DNA of 45,166 nt, taken from assembly GCA_024280115.1 (NCBI GenBank), contig JAJRQT010000183.1:1-45166 (forward strand). Direction: 5' to 3'. Origin of the DNA: Bacteroidota bacterium. Its GTDB lineage: Bacteria > Bacteroidota > Bacteroidia > Cytophagales > Cyclobacteriaceae. This document shows positions 1-8,516 of this stretch, one piece after another; within the stretch, counting starts at the first letter, position 1; every line of letters starts with the position of its first letter. The position numbers were made by a program, and so were the translations under genes. The notes beneath the pieces are model-generated. The model searched no databases. It was not told where the DNA came from and worked only from the letters and a program-made list of their open reading frames with translations.

Positions 1-282
1 CCCGAATTTTACCATTTTTCTTAATAATGGAACTTTTGCAAAAAACACACTTTTTTTATTCATAAGCTTTCATTTGATGCAAAGCTATGAATATCAGAAA
101 CTTACAGAGGTTTCAGCCTCCTTTTTGTCTATTAAGCCGATACTTCACTAGAAACAAAATGATCAATGTGATCTACTAAATCAATAGACAGTTTGAAGTA
201 ATTTTTTTTGTAAACCCAAACACTTTTCTCTAAAACCAATCGAATCATATTTATTCAGTAACCAAGGTCACCTGTGAGCGAT
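1..282. other. AT-rich flank downstream of tolC, no gene seen
   Basis: This is the stretch after the tolC stop codon, at the edge of the window. I see no plausible coding frame, no tRNA and no clear terminator hairpin. Any upstream neighbour lies outside the window. Confidence 0.5.
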
Positions 283-1605
283 TTAAAACTGAGCCAGCAT
301 TAAATCTCCACTCAATTGCAGCAATGCCAGTTCTGCTGTTTTAGCAGAATACTTTGCCTGATTATAATTCAGTTGCGCATTCAGAAGATTTAGCTGTGCC
401 TGGCGAAATTCAATAGAAGTGATTTGCCCCAATTTTTGCTGTTCCAGAGTTCGTTCAAAATTTCTTTGATTCGTCTGAAGGTTTTTCTTTTCTGCCTGTA
501 ATACGAAAAGTGAATTTTGATAAAATCCCCAGGCATTGTTTACATTTCTTCTAAGAATCTGCTTTGTTTGTTGTAATCCAATCTGCTGATTATTAACAGC
601 TATTTTGGAATTTTGTATCCTTGTTTTTGTGGAACCTCCATCGAAGATATTCCAGGACAAGTTAGCATTTATAGTAGGGCCAATTGACGTCTGTTGCTTT
701 AAAAACGAAGTTGGATCATTTACGCGATTAACGTAATTGTAAGCCGCGCTAACACCGATGTTTGGCATGAGAAAGGATTTGCTAATGTTGACGTCATATT
801 CAGCTGTTTTTAATAATCCCTGATCCTGGAGTACTGAAACATTATTTTTCATTGCATGACTCATCAATTCTTCTCTTAATAATCCATCCATATAAATAAT
901 AGTTGTATCAACTTCAAACACCACATTTACGTCTCTGCCCAGCAGTACATTTAAATCTCGTTTAACATTTTCCAACTCTTGCTTTAAATTTAAAAAAGTG
1001 ATGCTATCATTATTAAAATCAACTTCCGCGTTTAAAACATCCAATTGAGTGTTTTGACCGTATTCATATCCATATTTCATTCGCAACAACCTTCTGTTAG
1101 AAATTTCAATTGTTTCTACCTGACTATTAACATTTTGCGAAAGTCTTGCTACCTCGTAATAGGTCGCAAATAAGGTTAATATCGAAGTTTCGATAACCTG
1201 CCTGGCTTGCAACTCCGTGAGATTATAATTTTCCTTTAATCTGTCATAATTATACTTTCTTCCAAGCCCGTCAAAAATGGAATAGTTCAGTGCAACCGAA
1301 CCATTAAATGAATGTGTTTGAGCGCCTTTCACCACCCGGGTAGAACCATCCTGGCTTTCGACAGTATTATCATTCACATTGTAATTAGCACCCCCGGAAG
1401 CTGAGATTGATGGAAGATATCCGCTATTGTAAATACTTGCACTATTCTCAGCACTTTCCACATTTCCTGCAGCAATTCTGATATCATAATTGTTTTCAAG
1501 TGCAATATCAACGGCAAGCTGTTTGGATAACAATGAATCCTGTGCATGCACATTGTAATATGCTATTGATAAAGGTATCAGGAATATATATTTAAATAAT
1601 CTCAT
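283..1605 (-). CDS. tolC: TolC-family outer membrane efflux protein
   Basis: This is the outer-membrane channel of a tripartite RND efflux pump, carrying substrates from the periplasmic pump across the outer membrane. It is 440 aa, the usual family length, with a signal peptide at about residues 1-21 ending in VHA-Q. Two long Asn/Gln-rich alpha-helical repeats follow, as in the OEP (outer membrane efflux protein) fold; the second half carries the typical LNLLNAQLNYNQAK helix. Its ATG lies 14 bases inside the 3' end of the RND pump gene, so the two are translationally coupled as the last genes of a four-gene operon. Assignment to the TolC family is firm; the substrate is unknown. The symbol denotes the family, not a proven orthologue of E. 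coli TolC. Confidence 0.9.
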   Translation of the reverse strand: MRLFKYIFLIPLSIAYYNVHAQDSLLSKQLAVDIALENNYDIRIAAGNVESAENSASIYNSGYLPSISASGGANYNVNDNTVESQDGSTRVVKGAQTHSFNGSVALNYSIFDGLGRKYNYDRLKENYNLTELQARQVIETSILTLFATYYEVARLSQNVNSQVETIEISNRRLLRMKYGYEYGQNTQLDVLNAEVDFNNDSITFLNLKQELENVKRDLNVLLGRDVNVVFEVDTTIIYMDGLLREELMSHAMKNNVSVLQDQGLLKTAEYDVNISKSFLMPNIGVSAAYNYVNRVNDPTSFLKQQTSIGPTINANLSWNIFDGGSTKTRIQNSKIAVNNQQIGLQQTKQILRRNVNNAWGFYQNSLFVLQAEKKNLQTNQRNFERTLEQQKLGQITSIEFRQAQLNLLNAQLNYNQAKYSAKTAELALLQLSGDLMLAQF

Positions 1606-4600
1606 TTTGTTCTACTTTTTGTTCAATAATTGCTCTTTCTACTTCTTCTTTTGTAGGTTTTATACCGGTAAAATACCATTTCCAATACACCTTAAATTTA
1701 TTGCCTAGGGAAAGCATCAATGGCAACATCACCAATGTTAAAACGGTTGCTAACGCAATACCATAAGCGATAGCTATGGCCATTGGTATCAGGAACTGTG
1801 CTTGTCTGCTCTTCTCCATAATTAGTGGTGATAAACCCGCAATGGTGGTAAGTGAGGTTAGGAATATTGCCCTAAATCTTGATTTCCCAGCCTCAAATAA
1901 TGCATCGTCAAATTTTAATCCATCTCTAAGAAAACCATTGAATTTTCCTATCAAAACAAGACCGTCATTTACAACGATCCCAACAAGTGCGATTACGCCC
2001 AGATACGAAAGTATATTTATGGAAAAATTATGAATCCAATGCCCCCATGCTACACCAATCAAGCTGAAAGGCACCATCAGGATCAGCATCAAAGGCTGAC
2101 TAAATGATCTGAAAGTAAAGGTGATGATGATAAATATAAGAAAGACGATTATAGGTAAAACAAGGCGGGCCGAACCTGAGACCTTACCTGCCTCCCGGTT
2201 TTGACCTTCGAAAGAAGCAGTCACCGACGGAAACTGCGCCTGTATTACCGGCAGAAGCTCCAACTTAATATTACTCATGATTTCCGTTGCGCTATTACTT
2301 GGGTCTTTCAAGTCTGCATCAACCTGTATTTCACGCCTTCCATCGAGGTGATTAATTGAAATCTCCCCTCTTGCAATTTGGTAAGAAGCAATTTCACTGA
2401 GTGGAACACGTTGCCCGGCTGAACTTACAATTCTCATGTCATCCAGATTTTTTATGGAACTTCTTTCCGATCGATTGTATCTCACCCAAACCCTTATTTC
2501 GTCTCTTCTTCGCTGAAAACGCTGAACCTGCAACCCAAAAAATCCGCTTCTCACCTGGCTGATGACATCGTTGAGGGTAAATCCAAGTGGATATGCATTA
2601 TCCTTTAACCTGATCTCAATTTCTTTAATTCCTGCGGGATCATTATCAGAAATATCTTTTAATAGTGGATTGTCACTCAAAGCTGTTTTTAGTATATCTC
2701 TTGCTCCTTTCAACTCATTGATATTATTACCTATCAAAGCAACTGAAACCGGCTTTCCTCCAAAATTTCCTCCGGATCCGAACTCAACACTTTCAATTCC
2801 ATACAATGGGCCAACCTTTTCATTTATAGCTGTAGCAATAGCAAAAGAAGGAAAATCGCGTTCTTCTCCAGGCAGAAGATTTATTCTTAATGAAGCATTT
2901 GATGTACCAGGACCTATTGTTTTGATAACATTCTGAACCACAGGTTTATGATCCAACTGCCTTTTTGTGAAATCTTCACTTACCATCCATGTGGCAGTTT
3001 CGATTCTTGTGATCAATGAATCGGTAAGACTCTCGTTGGTACCTTGAGGCATTTTCAAGGTAATGGTGACCCTGTCGCTGGCAATGGATGGAAAAAAAGT
3101 AAATCTGATGATCCCACCACTCATTGATCCCAAAGTTACAGCAAGAATTGCGATGGGTATGGCTAATCCTAAAAATTTGTTTTTCAGAAAAAACTTAAGG
3201 TAAGGTCCGTAAACCGTATCTCTCATCCAGGATATTAAACGATCAGCATGACGGTTGAACCAGTAGGACTTTTGATCTTTTGTTAAAGCCTTGGAATGAG
3301 CTACATGAGCAGGGAGGATAATCAGCGCCTCGATGAGCGAAATACTCAGCGTTAAAATTACTACTATGGCCACTTCGCTAAAAAATTCACCTATTCTTCC
3401 ATCGAGAAAAAAGAAGGTAGAAAAAGCAACCAGTGTAGTGATAATTGCCGATGTAATTGGGGCAACAACTTCCATTGTTCCATCAATCGCAGCCCTGATA
3501 GGGTTTTTCCCCTGTTCAAAATGGAAATAAATATTCTCGGCGATGACAATCCCATCATCTACCAGTATCCCAATGACGATGATCATTCCAAACAGGGATA
3601 GTACATTGATCGTTACCCCCAACATATGAGCAAAAATAAACATCCCAAAAAATGAAATTGGAATGCCAAATGCCACCCAGAAAGCGAGTCTTGGCTTAAG
3701 GAAAAGCGCTAAAAATAATAAGACAAGGAATATTCCCTGTCCACCATTCCTCATCAACAATTCCGTCCTCTGAACGATTGTAATGGATGCATCCCTGGTA
3801 ATATCAATTTGAACATTGGAATGGGTCTCATTAAAATCTTCAATATATTCTTTAGTCAAATTAGCTACGGTAATCAAATCTTCTGAATTGGTCGTACTTA
3901 CGCGGACTGTTACTGATGGACTCCCGTTAAAATATGATCTGTTCGGATTTTCTGACCACTTGTCACTTACCTGTGCAACATCACTTAGCCGAACTTTATT
4001 TCCGGATTCGTCAGATTTTACAACAATATAATCTAACTCCGAGCCATAATATGCGCGGTTGCTAACCCGAATTAGAAATTCTTCTGTTTCAGTTTTGATA
4101 GATCCTCCGGTCACGAGGATATTAGTGCCTGCAATTGCATTGGCCACATCCCTGAAGGTAAGATCATAAGCTCTCAGCTTATCCTCATCTACGGCAATCT
4201 CTATTTCTTCTGCGGGGTATCCACTGACTTCTACCTGGGAAATCCCATCAAGGGCTCGTAAATCAGTCTCTACTTCACGCGCTATTAGTTTTAGCGATTT
4301 CAATGAAACATTGTCACCATGTACTGCCATAGATACTGCTTCGGTTCTGAAAATAGATTTTGAGATCACCGGAGGTTCCATCCCTACCGGATAGGAAGGC
4401 ACCTTGTCAACAGCATTTTTAACATCCTGCAGCACTCCATCAACATCATACCCCTTTAATACTTCCACCATGATTTGAGCTGAATTTTCAGATGAGGTGG
4501 AGGTAAATCGATCTACTCCAATTAATCCCCTGATGTTATCTTCAATTTTCAACACAATGCCCTCCTCCATCTCCTGAGGTGAGGCACCCGGATACGCCAC

Positions 4601-4747
4601 ACTAATATTGATTAGTCTCGACTCATTCAATGGAAAAAAGGAAGAATTAAGTGTGAAAATACCAGCAATCCCCAATATCACCACAGCTAAAATGAGGGCA
4701 TTACCGGCGACCGGGTATTTAATGAAATGTTCTATTACTTTTCTCAT
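1592..4747 (-). CDS. RND (HAE1/AcrB-type) efflux transporter permease
   Basis: This is the proton-driven inner-membrane pump of the efflux system, 1051 aa with the typical layout: TM1 at about residues 10-32, a large periplasmic porter loop, a TM2-6 block around 335-480, TM7 near 525, a second large loop and a final TM block from about 865 to 1010. The TM4 motif GILVDDGIVIAEN contains the paired acids Asp397-Asp398 used in proton relay. The YPGASPQEMEE stretch near residue 52 is typical of RND porter domains. It follows the adaptor gene after about 200 bp containing a tandem repeat, and its 3' end overlaps the tolC start. The sequence fits a drug/hydrophobe exporter better than a heavy-metal (CzcA) pump, but the substrate cannot be read from sequence. 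Confidence 0.93.
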   Translation of the reverse strand: MRKVIEHFIKYPVAGNALILAVVILGIAGIFTLNSSFFPLNESRLINISVAYPGASPQEMEEGIVLKIEDNIRGLIGVDRFTSTSSENSAQIMVEVLKGYDVDGVLQDVKNAVDKVPSYPVGMEPPVISKSIFRTEAVSMAVHGDNVSLKSLKLIAREVETDLRALDGISQVEVSGYPAEEIEIAVDEDKLRAYDLTFRDVANAIAGTNILVTGGSIKTETEEFLIRVSNRAYYGSELDYIVVKSDESGNKVRLSDVAQVSDKWSENPNRSYFNGSPSVTVRVSTTNSEDLITVANLTKEYIEDFNETHSNVQIDITRDASITIVQRTELLMRNGGQGIFLVLLFLALFLKPRLAFWVAFGIPISFFGMFIFAHMLGVTINVLSLFGMIIVIGILVDDGIVIAENIYFHFEQGKNPIRAAIDGTMEVVAPITSAIITTLVAFSTFFFLDGRIGEFFSEVAIVVILTLSISLIEALIILPAHVAHSKALTKDQKSYWFNRHADRLISWMRDTVYGPYLKFFLKNKFLGLAIPIAILAVTLGSMSGGIIRFTFFPSIASDRVTITLKMPQGTNESLTDSLITRIETATWMVSEDFTKRQLDHKPVVQNVIKTIGPGTSNASLRINLLPGEERDFPSFAIATAINEKVGPLYGIESVEFGSGGNFGGKPVSVALIGNNINELKGARDILKTALSDNPLLKDISDNDPAGIKEIEIRLKDNAYPLGFTLNDVISQVRSGFFGLQVQRFQRRRDEIRVWVRYNRSERSSIKNLDDMRIVSSAGQRVPLSEIASYQIARGEISINHLDGRREIQVDADLKDPSNSATEIMSNIKLELLPVIQAQFPSVTASFEGQNREAGKVSGSARLVLPIIVFLIFIIITFTFRSFSQPLMLILMVPFSLIGVAWGHWIHNFSINILSYLGVIALVGIVVNDGLVLIGKFNGFLRDGLKFDDALFEAGKSRFRAIFLTSLTTIAGLSPLIMEKSRQAQFLIPMAIAIAYGIALATVLTLVMLPLMLSLGNKFKVYWKWYFTGIKPTKEEVERAIIEQKVEQNEII

Positions 4748-4780
4748 ATAATATTATACTTCAACAGTTATTTAAATGTA

Positions 4781-4848
4781 AATGCTTGAATGCTTGAATG
4801 CTTGAATGCTTGAATGCTTGAATGCTTGAATGCTTGAATGCTTGAATG
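4781..4848. repeat. 8-bp tandem repeat, eight copies, inside efflux operon
   Basis: Eight perfect head-to-tail copies of AATGCTTG plus a partial AATG lie in the 202-bp gap between the adaptor stop (4950) and the pump start (4747). On the transcribed minus strand the unit reads CAAGCATT. The array is non-coding, so copy-number change would alter leader length and structure rather than reading frame. Perfect arrays of this kind are prone to slippage. Confidence 0.95.
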
Positions 4849-4922
4849 AGCAAACGAATTACTCTGTTTATATTTGATGAATTTTTCACTTTTATCAATC
4901 TGTTTCATTCAATCTTTTTAGA

Positions 4923-4948
4923 TCAATCTCCTTCTTTCAATCTCCTTC
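4923..4948. repeat. Short direct repeat after the adaptor gene
   Basis: Two copies of TCAATCTCCTTC (4923-4934 and 4937-4948) are spaced 14 bp apart, with further degenerate TCAATCT units nearby at about 4895-4928. On the transcribed strand each reads GAAGGAGATTGA and contains an AGGAG core. They lie just past the adaptor stop, too far from the pump start to be its ribosome binding site. They may be a decayed tandem array. Confidence 0.6.
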
Positions 4949-4949
4949 A

Positions 4950-6068
4950 TCATAAATCATCCTGGTAAATTTTGACTTCCATCCCTGTATAGGCTCCAGG
5001 TACATTTTTTGAAAGTATCTTCTGCCCATCGTTCAAACCTTTTACAATTACAGTTTTCTCATTAAAAAAGACAGGATTAACAGACACCAGCTGCAAGGCG
5101 CTGTCTTGAACAATATACACTTTTGATTCATCCACGAGTAAATTCCGTGTTATCTCCATAGATTCTTCAATCGGTTCACCAGTCATTATGGCCTCCAGGT
5201 ACATGCCCTCACTTAAATTATTTCCGGACAATTCGATATAAACCTTCACCGTTTGTGTGGTCCGGTCCACCTTGCCATTTATGCGTATTATTTTACCCTT
5301 CCACTCAATTGTATGATTTTCAGTATCTCTCACAATTACTTTTTTCCCAACCTTTAAAGAAGGTATGATAGACTTATTCACGGCAACTTCCATTTCGTAA
5401 ACTGTAGGATCGATAAATTCACCGAGTTTTTGTCCGGGTCTCACCAAAGATCCCAGAGTCACCAGTGCATCTGTAAGAATACCGTTATAAGGTGCCCGGA
5501 GATTATACTTATTCAGGATAATCTCCATATTCTTAGTATTATAAAAGGTAGTATAAATATTCCGGCCGGTTACAAAAAACTTTTCCTTGTCAGATGACGG
5601 TTCGGGCAGCTTTGCAACCGGTTTGCTCATATCAAAATTTCTGAGATATGCATCCCATTTTTGATAAGCTTTCGGATAATCAAGCCTTAAATCAGGGAGA
5701 ATTGAGGTAATTAGATTTTGAAGGTTGCTTTTTTGGGCCTGAAGATTAGCATAATAGTCATCATCTCTGATGCTCACGATTATCTCCCCTTTTCGATAAT
5801 GTACACCGGGTTTGAACTCCTTTCTTGTAGTTTCCATTACACCTTGTACTTCTGCAAAAATGTCAATTCTGTTTTTAGCCATCAACCTTCCACTTTCCAA
5901 AACAGATACCTGAACACTCTTATTTTTCACGGTTTCTATAAAAACAGTTGGAGCTACCTTTTCATTTTTAGGCCTTCGCTTCTTCTTAGTATTTGCAAGA
6001 TCCCTTGCTATATATGCCGCAGCTACTATCAACAATAATCCTATGACAATGGTTATGTATTTCCTCAT
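4950..6068 (-). CDS. RND efflux periplasmic adaptor subunit (HlyD/MFP family)
   Basis: This is the membrane fusion protein linking the RND pump to the TolC channel. It is 372 aa with an N-terminal signal anchor (about residues 5-24, ITIVIGLLLIVAAAYIA) followed by a basic KKKRRPK stretch. A biotinyl-lipoyl-like half motif follows (about 60-110, FAEVQGVMETTRKEFKPGVHYRKGEIIVSI in outline), then a helical insert and the second lipoyl half near 193-225 (LRAPYNGILTDALVTLGSLV region). The beta-barrel and membrane-proximal domains come last. The hairpin region is short, as in many Bacteroidota adaptors. It starts 4 bp after the marR stop codon, so it is co-transcribed with the regulator. Confidence 0.88.
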   Translation of the reverse strand: MRKYITIVIGLLLIVAAAYIARDLANTKKKRRPKNEKVAPTVFIETVKNKSVQVSVLESGRLMAKNRIDIFAEVQGVMETTRKEFKPGVHYRKGEIIVSIRDDDYYANLQAQKSNLQNLITSILPDLRLDYPKAYQKWDAYLRNFDMSKPVAKLPEPSSDKEKFFVTGRNIYTTFYNTKNMEIILNKYNLRAPYNGILTDALVTLGSLVRPGQKLGEFIDPTVYEMEVAVNKSIIPSLKVGKKVIVRDTENHTIEWKGKIIRINGKVDRTTQTVKVYIELSGNNLSEGMYLEAIMTGEPIEESMEITRNLLVDESKVYIVQDSALQLVSVNPVFFNEKTVIVKGLNDGQKILSKNVPGAYTGMEVKIYQDDL

Positions 6069-6072
6069 AATT

Positions 6073-6531
6073 TTATTTAGTTTCTATTGCAACTAATTCA
6101 TCCGACTTTATGTTATTCATTAATTTTTTTAACACGCTGATAGCAAGGCCACGCTCTTCTTCAGAAATTCCCTCCTGCATTTCTCTGATCATTCCCATGA
6201 TGACCGGCTGAGATTTTTTAAGTATTTTTTCTCCGTTGGCAGTAATGTAAATTCTGTTGACCCTGTGATCTTTTTCTGAGGGTATCCGGGCAACCAGGTT
6301 TTTCTTTTCCATTGTTGTCAATAACCTCGTTAACGAAGCTTTATCCCTACTCGTCAGAAATGCAAGGTTATGCTGAGACTCTCCATTTCTTTCCTGAAGT
6401 ATCTTTAACAAAAGCCATTGTACTTTGGTCAGGCCAATGCCATTTTCAGAAAATCTATCCATGATAAAATAGTCTATCACTTTCATAGTCTTCCCGATCC
6501 ACGGCATCATTGTTTTATCAATATCAATCAT
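6073..6531 (-). CDS. MarR-family transcriptional regulator of the efflux operon
   Basis: This is a 152-aa winged-helix repressor-type protein and the first gene of the efflux operon. The recognition region SRDKASLTRLLTTMEKK (about residues 62-78) is followed by the wing SEKDHRVNRIYIT, which carries the conserved D-x-R of MarR proteins. The N- and C-terminal helices would form the dimer interface. It most likely represses its own operon and is released by a small-molecule ligand. A 12-bp perfect palindrome near the predicted -33 element supports autoregulation. The ligand is unknown. Confidence 0.88.
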   Translation of the reverse strand: MIDIDKTMMPWIGKTMKVIDYFIMDRFSENGIGLTKVQWLLLKILQERNGESQHNLAFLTSRDKASLTRLLTTMEKKNLVARIPSEKDHRVNRIYITANGEKILKKSQPVIMGMIREMQEGISEEERGLAISVLKKLMNNIKSDELVAIETK

Positions 6532-6560
6532 CCAGCTCGTCTATTTTTATTTGCAAAGCG

Positions 6561-6568
6561 CAAAGATA
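6561..6568 (-). promoter_or_regulatory. Predicted promoter -7 box of the marR-efflux operon
   Basis: On the minus strand the sequence is TATCTTTG, an exact match to the Bacteroidota -7 consensus TAnnTTTG, 30 bp upstream of the marR ATG. The expected -33 region, 20 bp further upstream, coincides with the palindrome at 6589-6600. A second inverted repeat, TTTGC-N5-GCAAA (6550-6564), overlaps the box and the likely start site. Confidence 0.5.
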
Positions 6569-6588
6569 TTATTTTTTTAGTTTATTAA

Positions 6589-6600
6589 TTGCATATGCAA
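6589..6600. promoter_or_regulatory. Candidate MarR operator palindrome
   Basis: TTGCATATGCAA is a perfect 12-bp palindrome, 20 bp upstream of the predicted -7 box of the efflux operon. It thus sits on or beside the -33 element. A MarR dimer bound here would block RNA polymerase. The site is directly visible; the link to the adjacent regulator is inferred from position. Confidence 0.45.
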
Positions 6601-7020
6601 CGATAATAATTCAGCAATTTATTTCTGTAGTTAATATTGTTCCTTAAACGGCTCGATAGTTTTATTAGCGGATATGTATTCAATTATTCGGAATTGGTTT
6701 TTTGCTTAAATTTCTTTCCAATATTCCTATACCATTCAAAATTGTTAGATTTAAAATATTTTAAAATTAATTTCAACAGATGACAGCATTACATCAACAT
6801 TGGGTGCTTTTGTACTAATTTTATATTTGATTAAAACACCAATGGATTGAAGATCGAATTACGACAAAGAATGTAGTGACAAAAGAATTGAGTTGTTGGC
6901 ATAGCGGTCTTAGCTTATGATTTTCAAATAAAATCCTGTCCAAGCTTTCGCGAAATTGTTCTGAATAAACATGGACGAAATTAATATACGATCTTATGGT
7001 CTGTGTGCCACAGACCATGG
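6601..7020. other. Intergenic region, no gene; CCACAGACC palindrome
   Basis: I see no convincing gene here. A 69-codon minus-strand frame that starts at the edge of the neighbouring palindromic element shows no recognisable domain and looks spurious. Near the right end, GGTCTGTGTGCCACAGACC (6999-7017) is a near-perfect palindrome related to sequences at 18638-18665 and 45088-45114. Confidence 0.4.
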
Positions 7021-7187
7021 ATGAGTCCACTCCGAAAAGTCATAATTCACTGATTTTCAACTATTCTACCCCTAACCACTAAAGCCTGCCTGTCCGGTAG
7101 GCAGGGGGAAGTCGTTGAAAATCAACGAATTCTGCAAAGTCCCCTTCAGGGGATTTAGGGGTGTTATACTTTTCGGAGTAGGCTCAT
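7021..7187. repeat. MITE-like palindromic element, copy 1
   Basis: This is a 167-bp non-coding element. Its left end ATGAGTCCACTCCGAAAAGT is mirrored at 7168-7187 with two mismatches. Inside are GATTTTCAAC/GTTGAAAATC arms and CCCCTAA and CCCCTTCAGGGG blocks. A second, shorter copy lies in inverted orientation at 40536-40675. Copy 1 contains an extra palindrome, CCTGCCTgtccggtAGGCAGG (7085-7105), that copy 2 lacks. No transposase is present. The size, terminal inverted repeats and dispersed copies fit a miniature inverted-repeat element. Confidence 0.75.
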
Positions 7188-7268
7188 GTATTAATATTTT
7201 ATTTTGTCAATCAGATAGATAAGTGGATAAAAAACAAAATTGAGGTTGAGTATGAATTATAAATGTGA

Positions 7269-8003
7269 TTATTCCCAGTTGATGTATCGCTTATATTTCA
7301 AAAACAATACAAAATTTGAAAATGAGTATTGTTCCGTATTCTCGTCGCGGGTATTGAAAGAAAGTAAAACAACCTCATACCTGTTTACTATATTCTGTCT
7401 GTAACCCAATCCTACATCAAATCTATGTGTTGCAGCGGTAGTAAATCGCACATCGTCACCAAAAGATACGCTGTAAATTTCATAGCCTAAAATTCCATAA
7501 AATGTCTTATCGATCAGGGAATTACGATTGATAGGTACACTTGTGCTGATTTTGTAACGCGCCCTGAAATTATTGTCCCAATTGTGCACCCCTATCGTGT
7601 GTTCAAATCGCTGTTCTAATCTAAGATATTGAACAAAATTGAACCTCCAGAAATATGGCCACCTAACCTTCACTCCAGCCCATGGCCTGATTTCGATGGC
7701 ATTATTATCATGTTCGTTGATCTTATAAAGTAAACTTAAACCAGCATGTAAACTTAAGACACCGGTAAATTGCCGGTCTATTTGAAACCTTGTATAAAAT
7801 CTTGTAAAAGTCGGAGTTTCATAAGAATGCTGATGTCCAAATGTCTGACTGTAAACCCATTTATCATTCAATCTCCAGTTGAAAAACGCAAATGCCCACA
7901 ATTGTTTTTCATAGATCTGTTCATCTTGACCATAGGTCTTTATAAGCGGAGTAAATAAAAAAAATGTCAACAAAAAAAATACTTTAATCTTTTTATCCTT
8001 CAA
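7269..8003 (-). CDS. DUF2490 family secreted beta-barrel-like protein
   Basis: This 244-aa protein has a signal peptide (about residues 1-25, hydrophobic core FFLLTFFLFTPLI, cleavage near TYG-Q). The mature part is rich in alternating aromatic and charged strands (WAFAFFNWRLNDKWVYSQTFGHQ, RPWAGVKVRWPYFWRFNFVQYLRLEQRFEH in outline). That pattern is typical of DUF2490, a Bacteroidota family predicted to form a small outer-membrane beta-barrel. Length and the closing KYKRYINWE also match. No function is established for the family. It is a single gene, divergent from the DUF5686 gene, with a good -7 box 28 bp upstream. Confidence 0.8.
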   Translation of the reverse strand: MKDKKIKVFFLLTFFLFTPLIKTYGQDEQIYEKQLWAFAFFNWRLNDKWVYSQTFGHQHSYETPTFTRFYTRFQIDRQFTGVLSLHAGLSLLYKINEHDNNAIEIRPWAGVKVRWPYFWRFNFVQYLRLEQRFEHTIGVHNWDNNFRARYKISTSVPINRNSLIDKTFYGILGYEIYSVSFGDDVRFTTAATHRFDVGLGYRQNIVNRYEVVLLSFNTRDENTEQYSFSNFVLFLKYKRYINWE

Positions 8004-8030
8004 TTGTCGTACGCTCTAAAATAATAATTC

Positions 8031-8038
8031 CAAAGATA
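8031..8038 (-). promoter_or_regulatory. Predicted -7 box for the DUF2490 gene
   Basis: The minus strand reads TATCTTTG, an exact TAnnTTTG match and identical to the efflux-operon box, ending 28 bp before the ATG. I do not see a clean -33 TTTG at the right spacing, so the promoter call is moderate. Confidence 0.4.
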
Positions 8039-8516
8039 AAATTTGATAGCAATTAAATACCAACTCGCACAATGATTTTTATAAAAATTCTAATGGTATT
8101 TAAGTGAAAATATCTGGTTTTGATAATGATAATGTGACAATGCAAAAATAACTTTTGTCTTATTCGATATGTCTTTTATTTCACAGTGACGTTAATCTCA
8201 TTTCCTTCCTTTTATTATAGGACCTGTCTGCCGGTCCATGTCAATTAGTTAAGGAATTTTCTTCTTTCAAGAGCGAAAAAGAGCTGACCCCTTAACGAAT
8301 TGATATTGGTCTTCCGGAAGGTTACATTATTATTGCATTGTAGCACTATTCCATTTTTCATTTGGCCTCAATGCTGCCAGATAGATTGAGGGTGATATCA
8401 CTATAAATAATTTTCGATAAGCCCTGTTGTTATTTTAAATTTAATTATAGATTTCGAAATCAAGTATGATAATTTTACTATTTTACAAATGATTTAAAAA
8501 TAATATTTAGTCTCAC
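8039..8516. other. Divergent intergenic region, no gene
   Basis: This AT-rich stretch separates the DUF2490 and DUF5686 genes. No reading frame of note is present. It contains GGACC-N8-GGTCC (8220-8237), a short inverted repeat. No clear TAnnTTTG box with correct spacing was found for the plus-strand gene. Confidence 0.4.

Noticed and set aside
4781..4848. Tandem array considered as a CRISPR-like repeat
   Set aside because: The 8-bp units are head-to-tail with no spacers and no cas genes are nearby.
6821..7030. 69-codon minus-strand frame between marR and the DUF2490 gene
   Set aside because: Its start lies in a dispersed palindrome at the edge of the MITE-like element; no signal, domain or ribosome binding context supports it.
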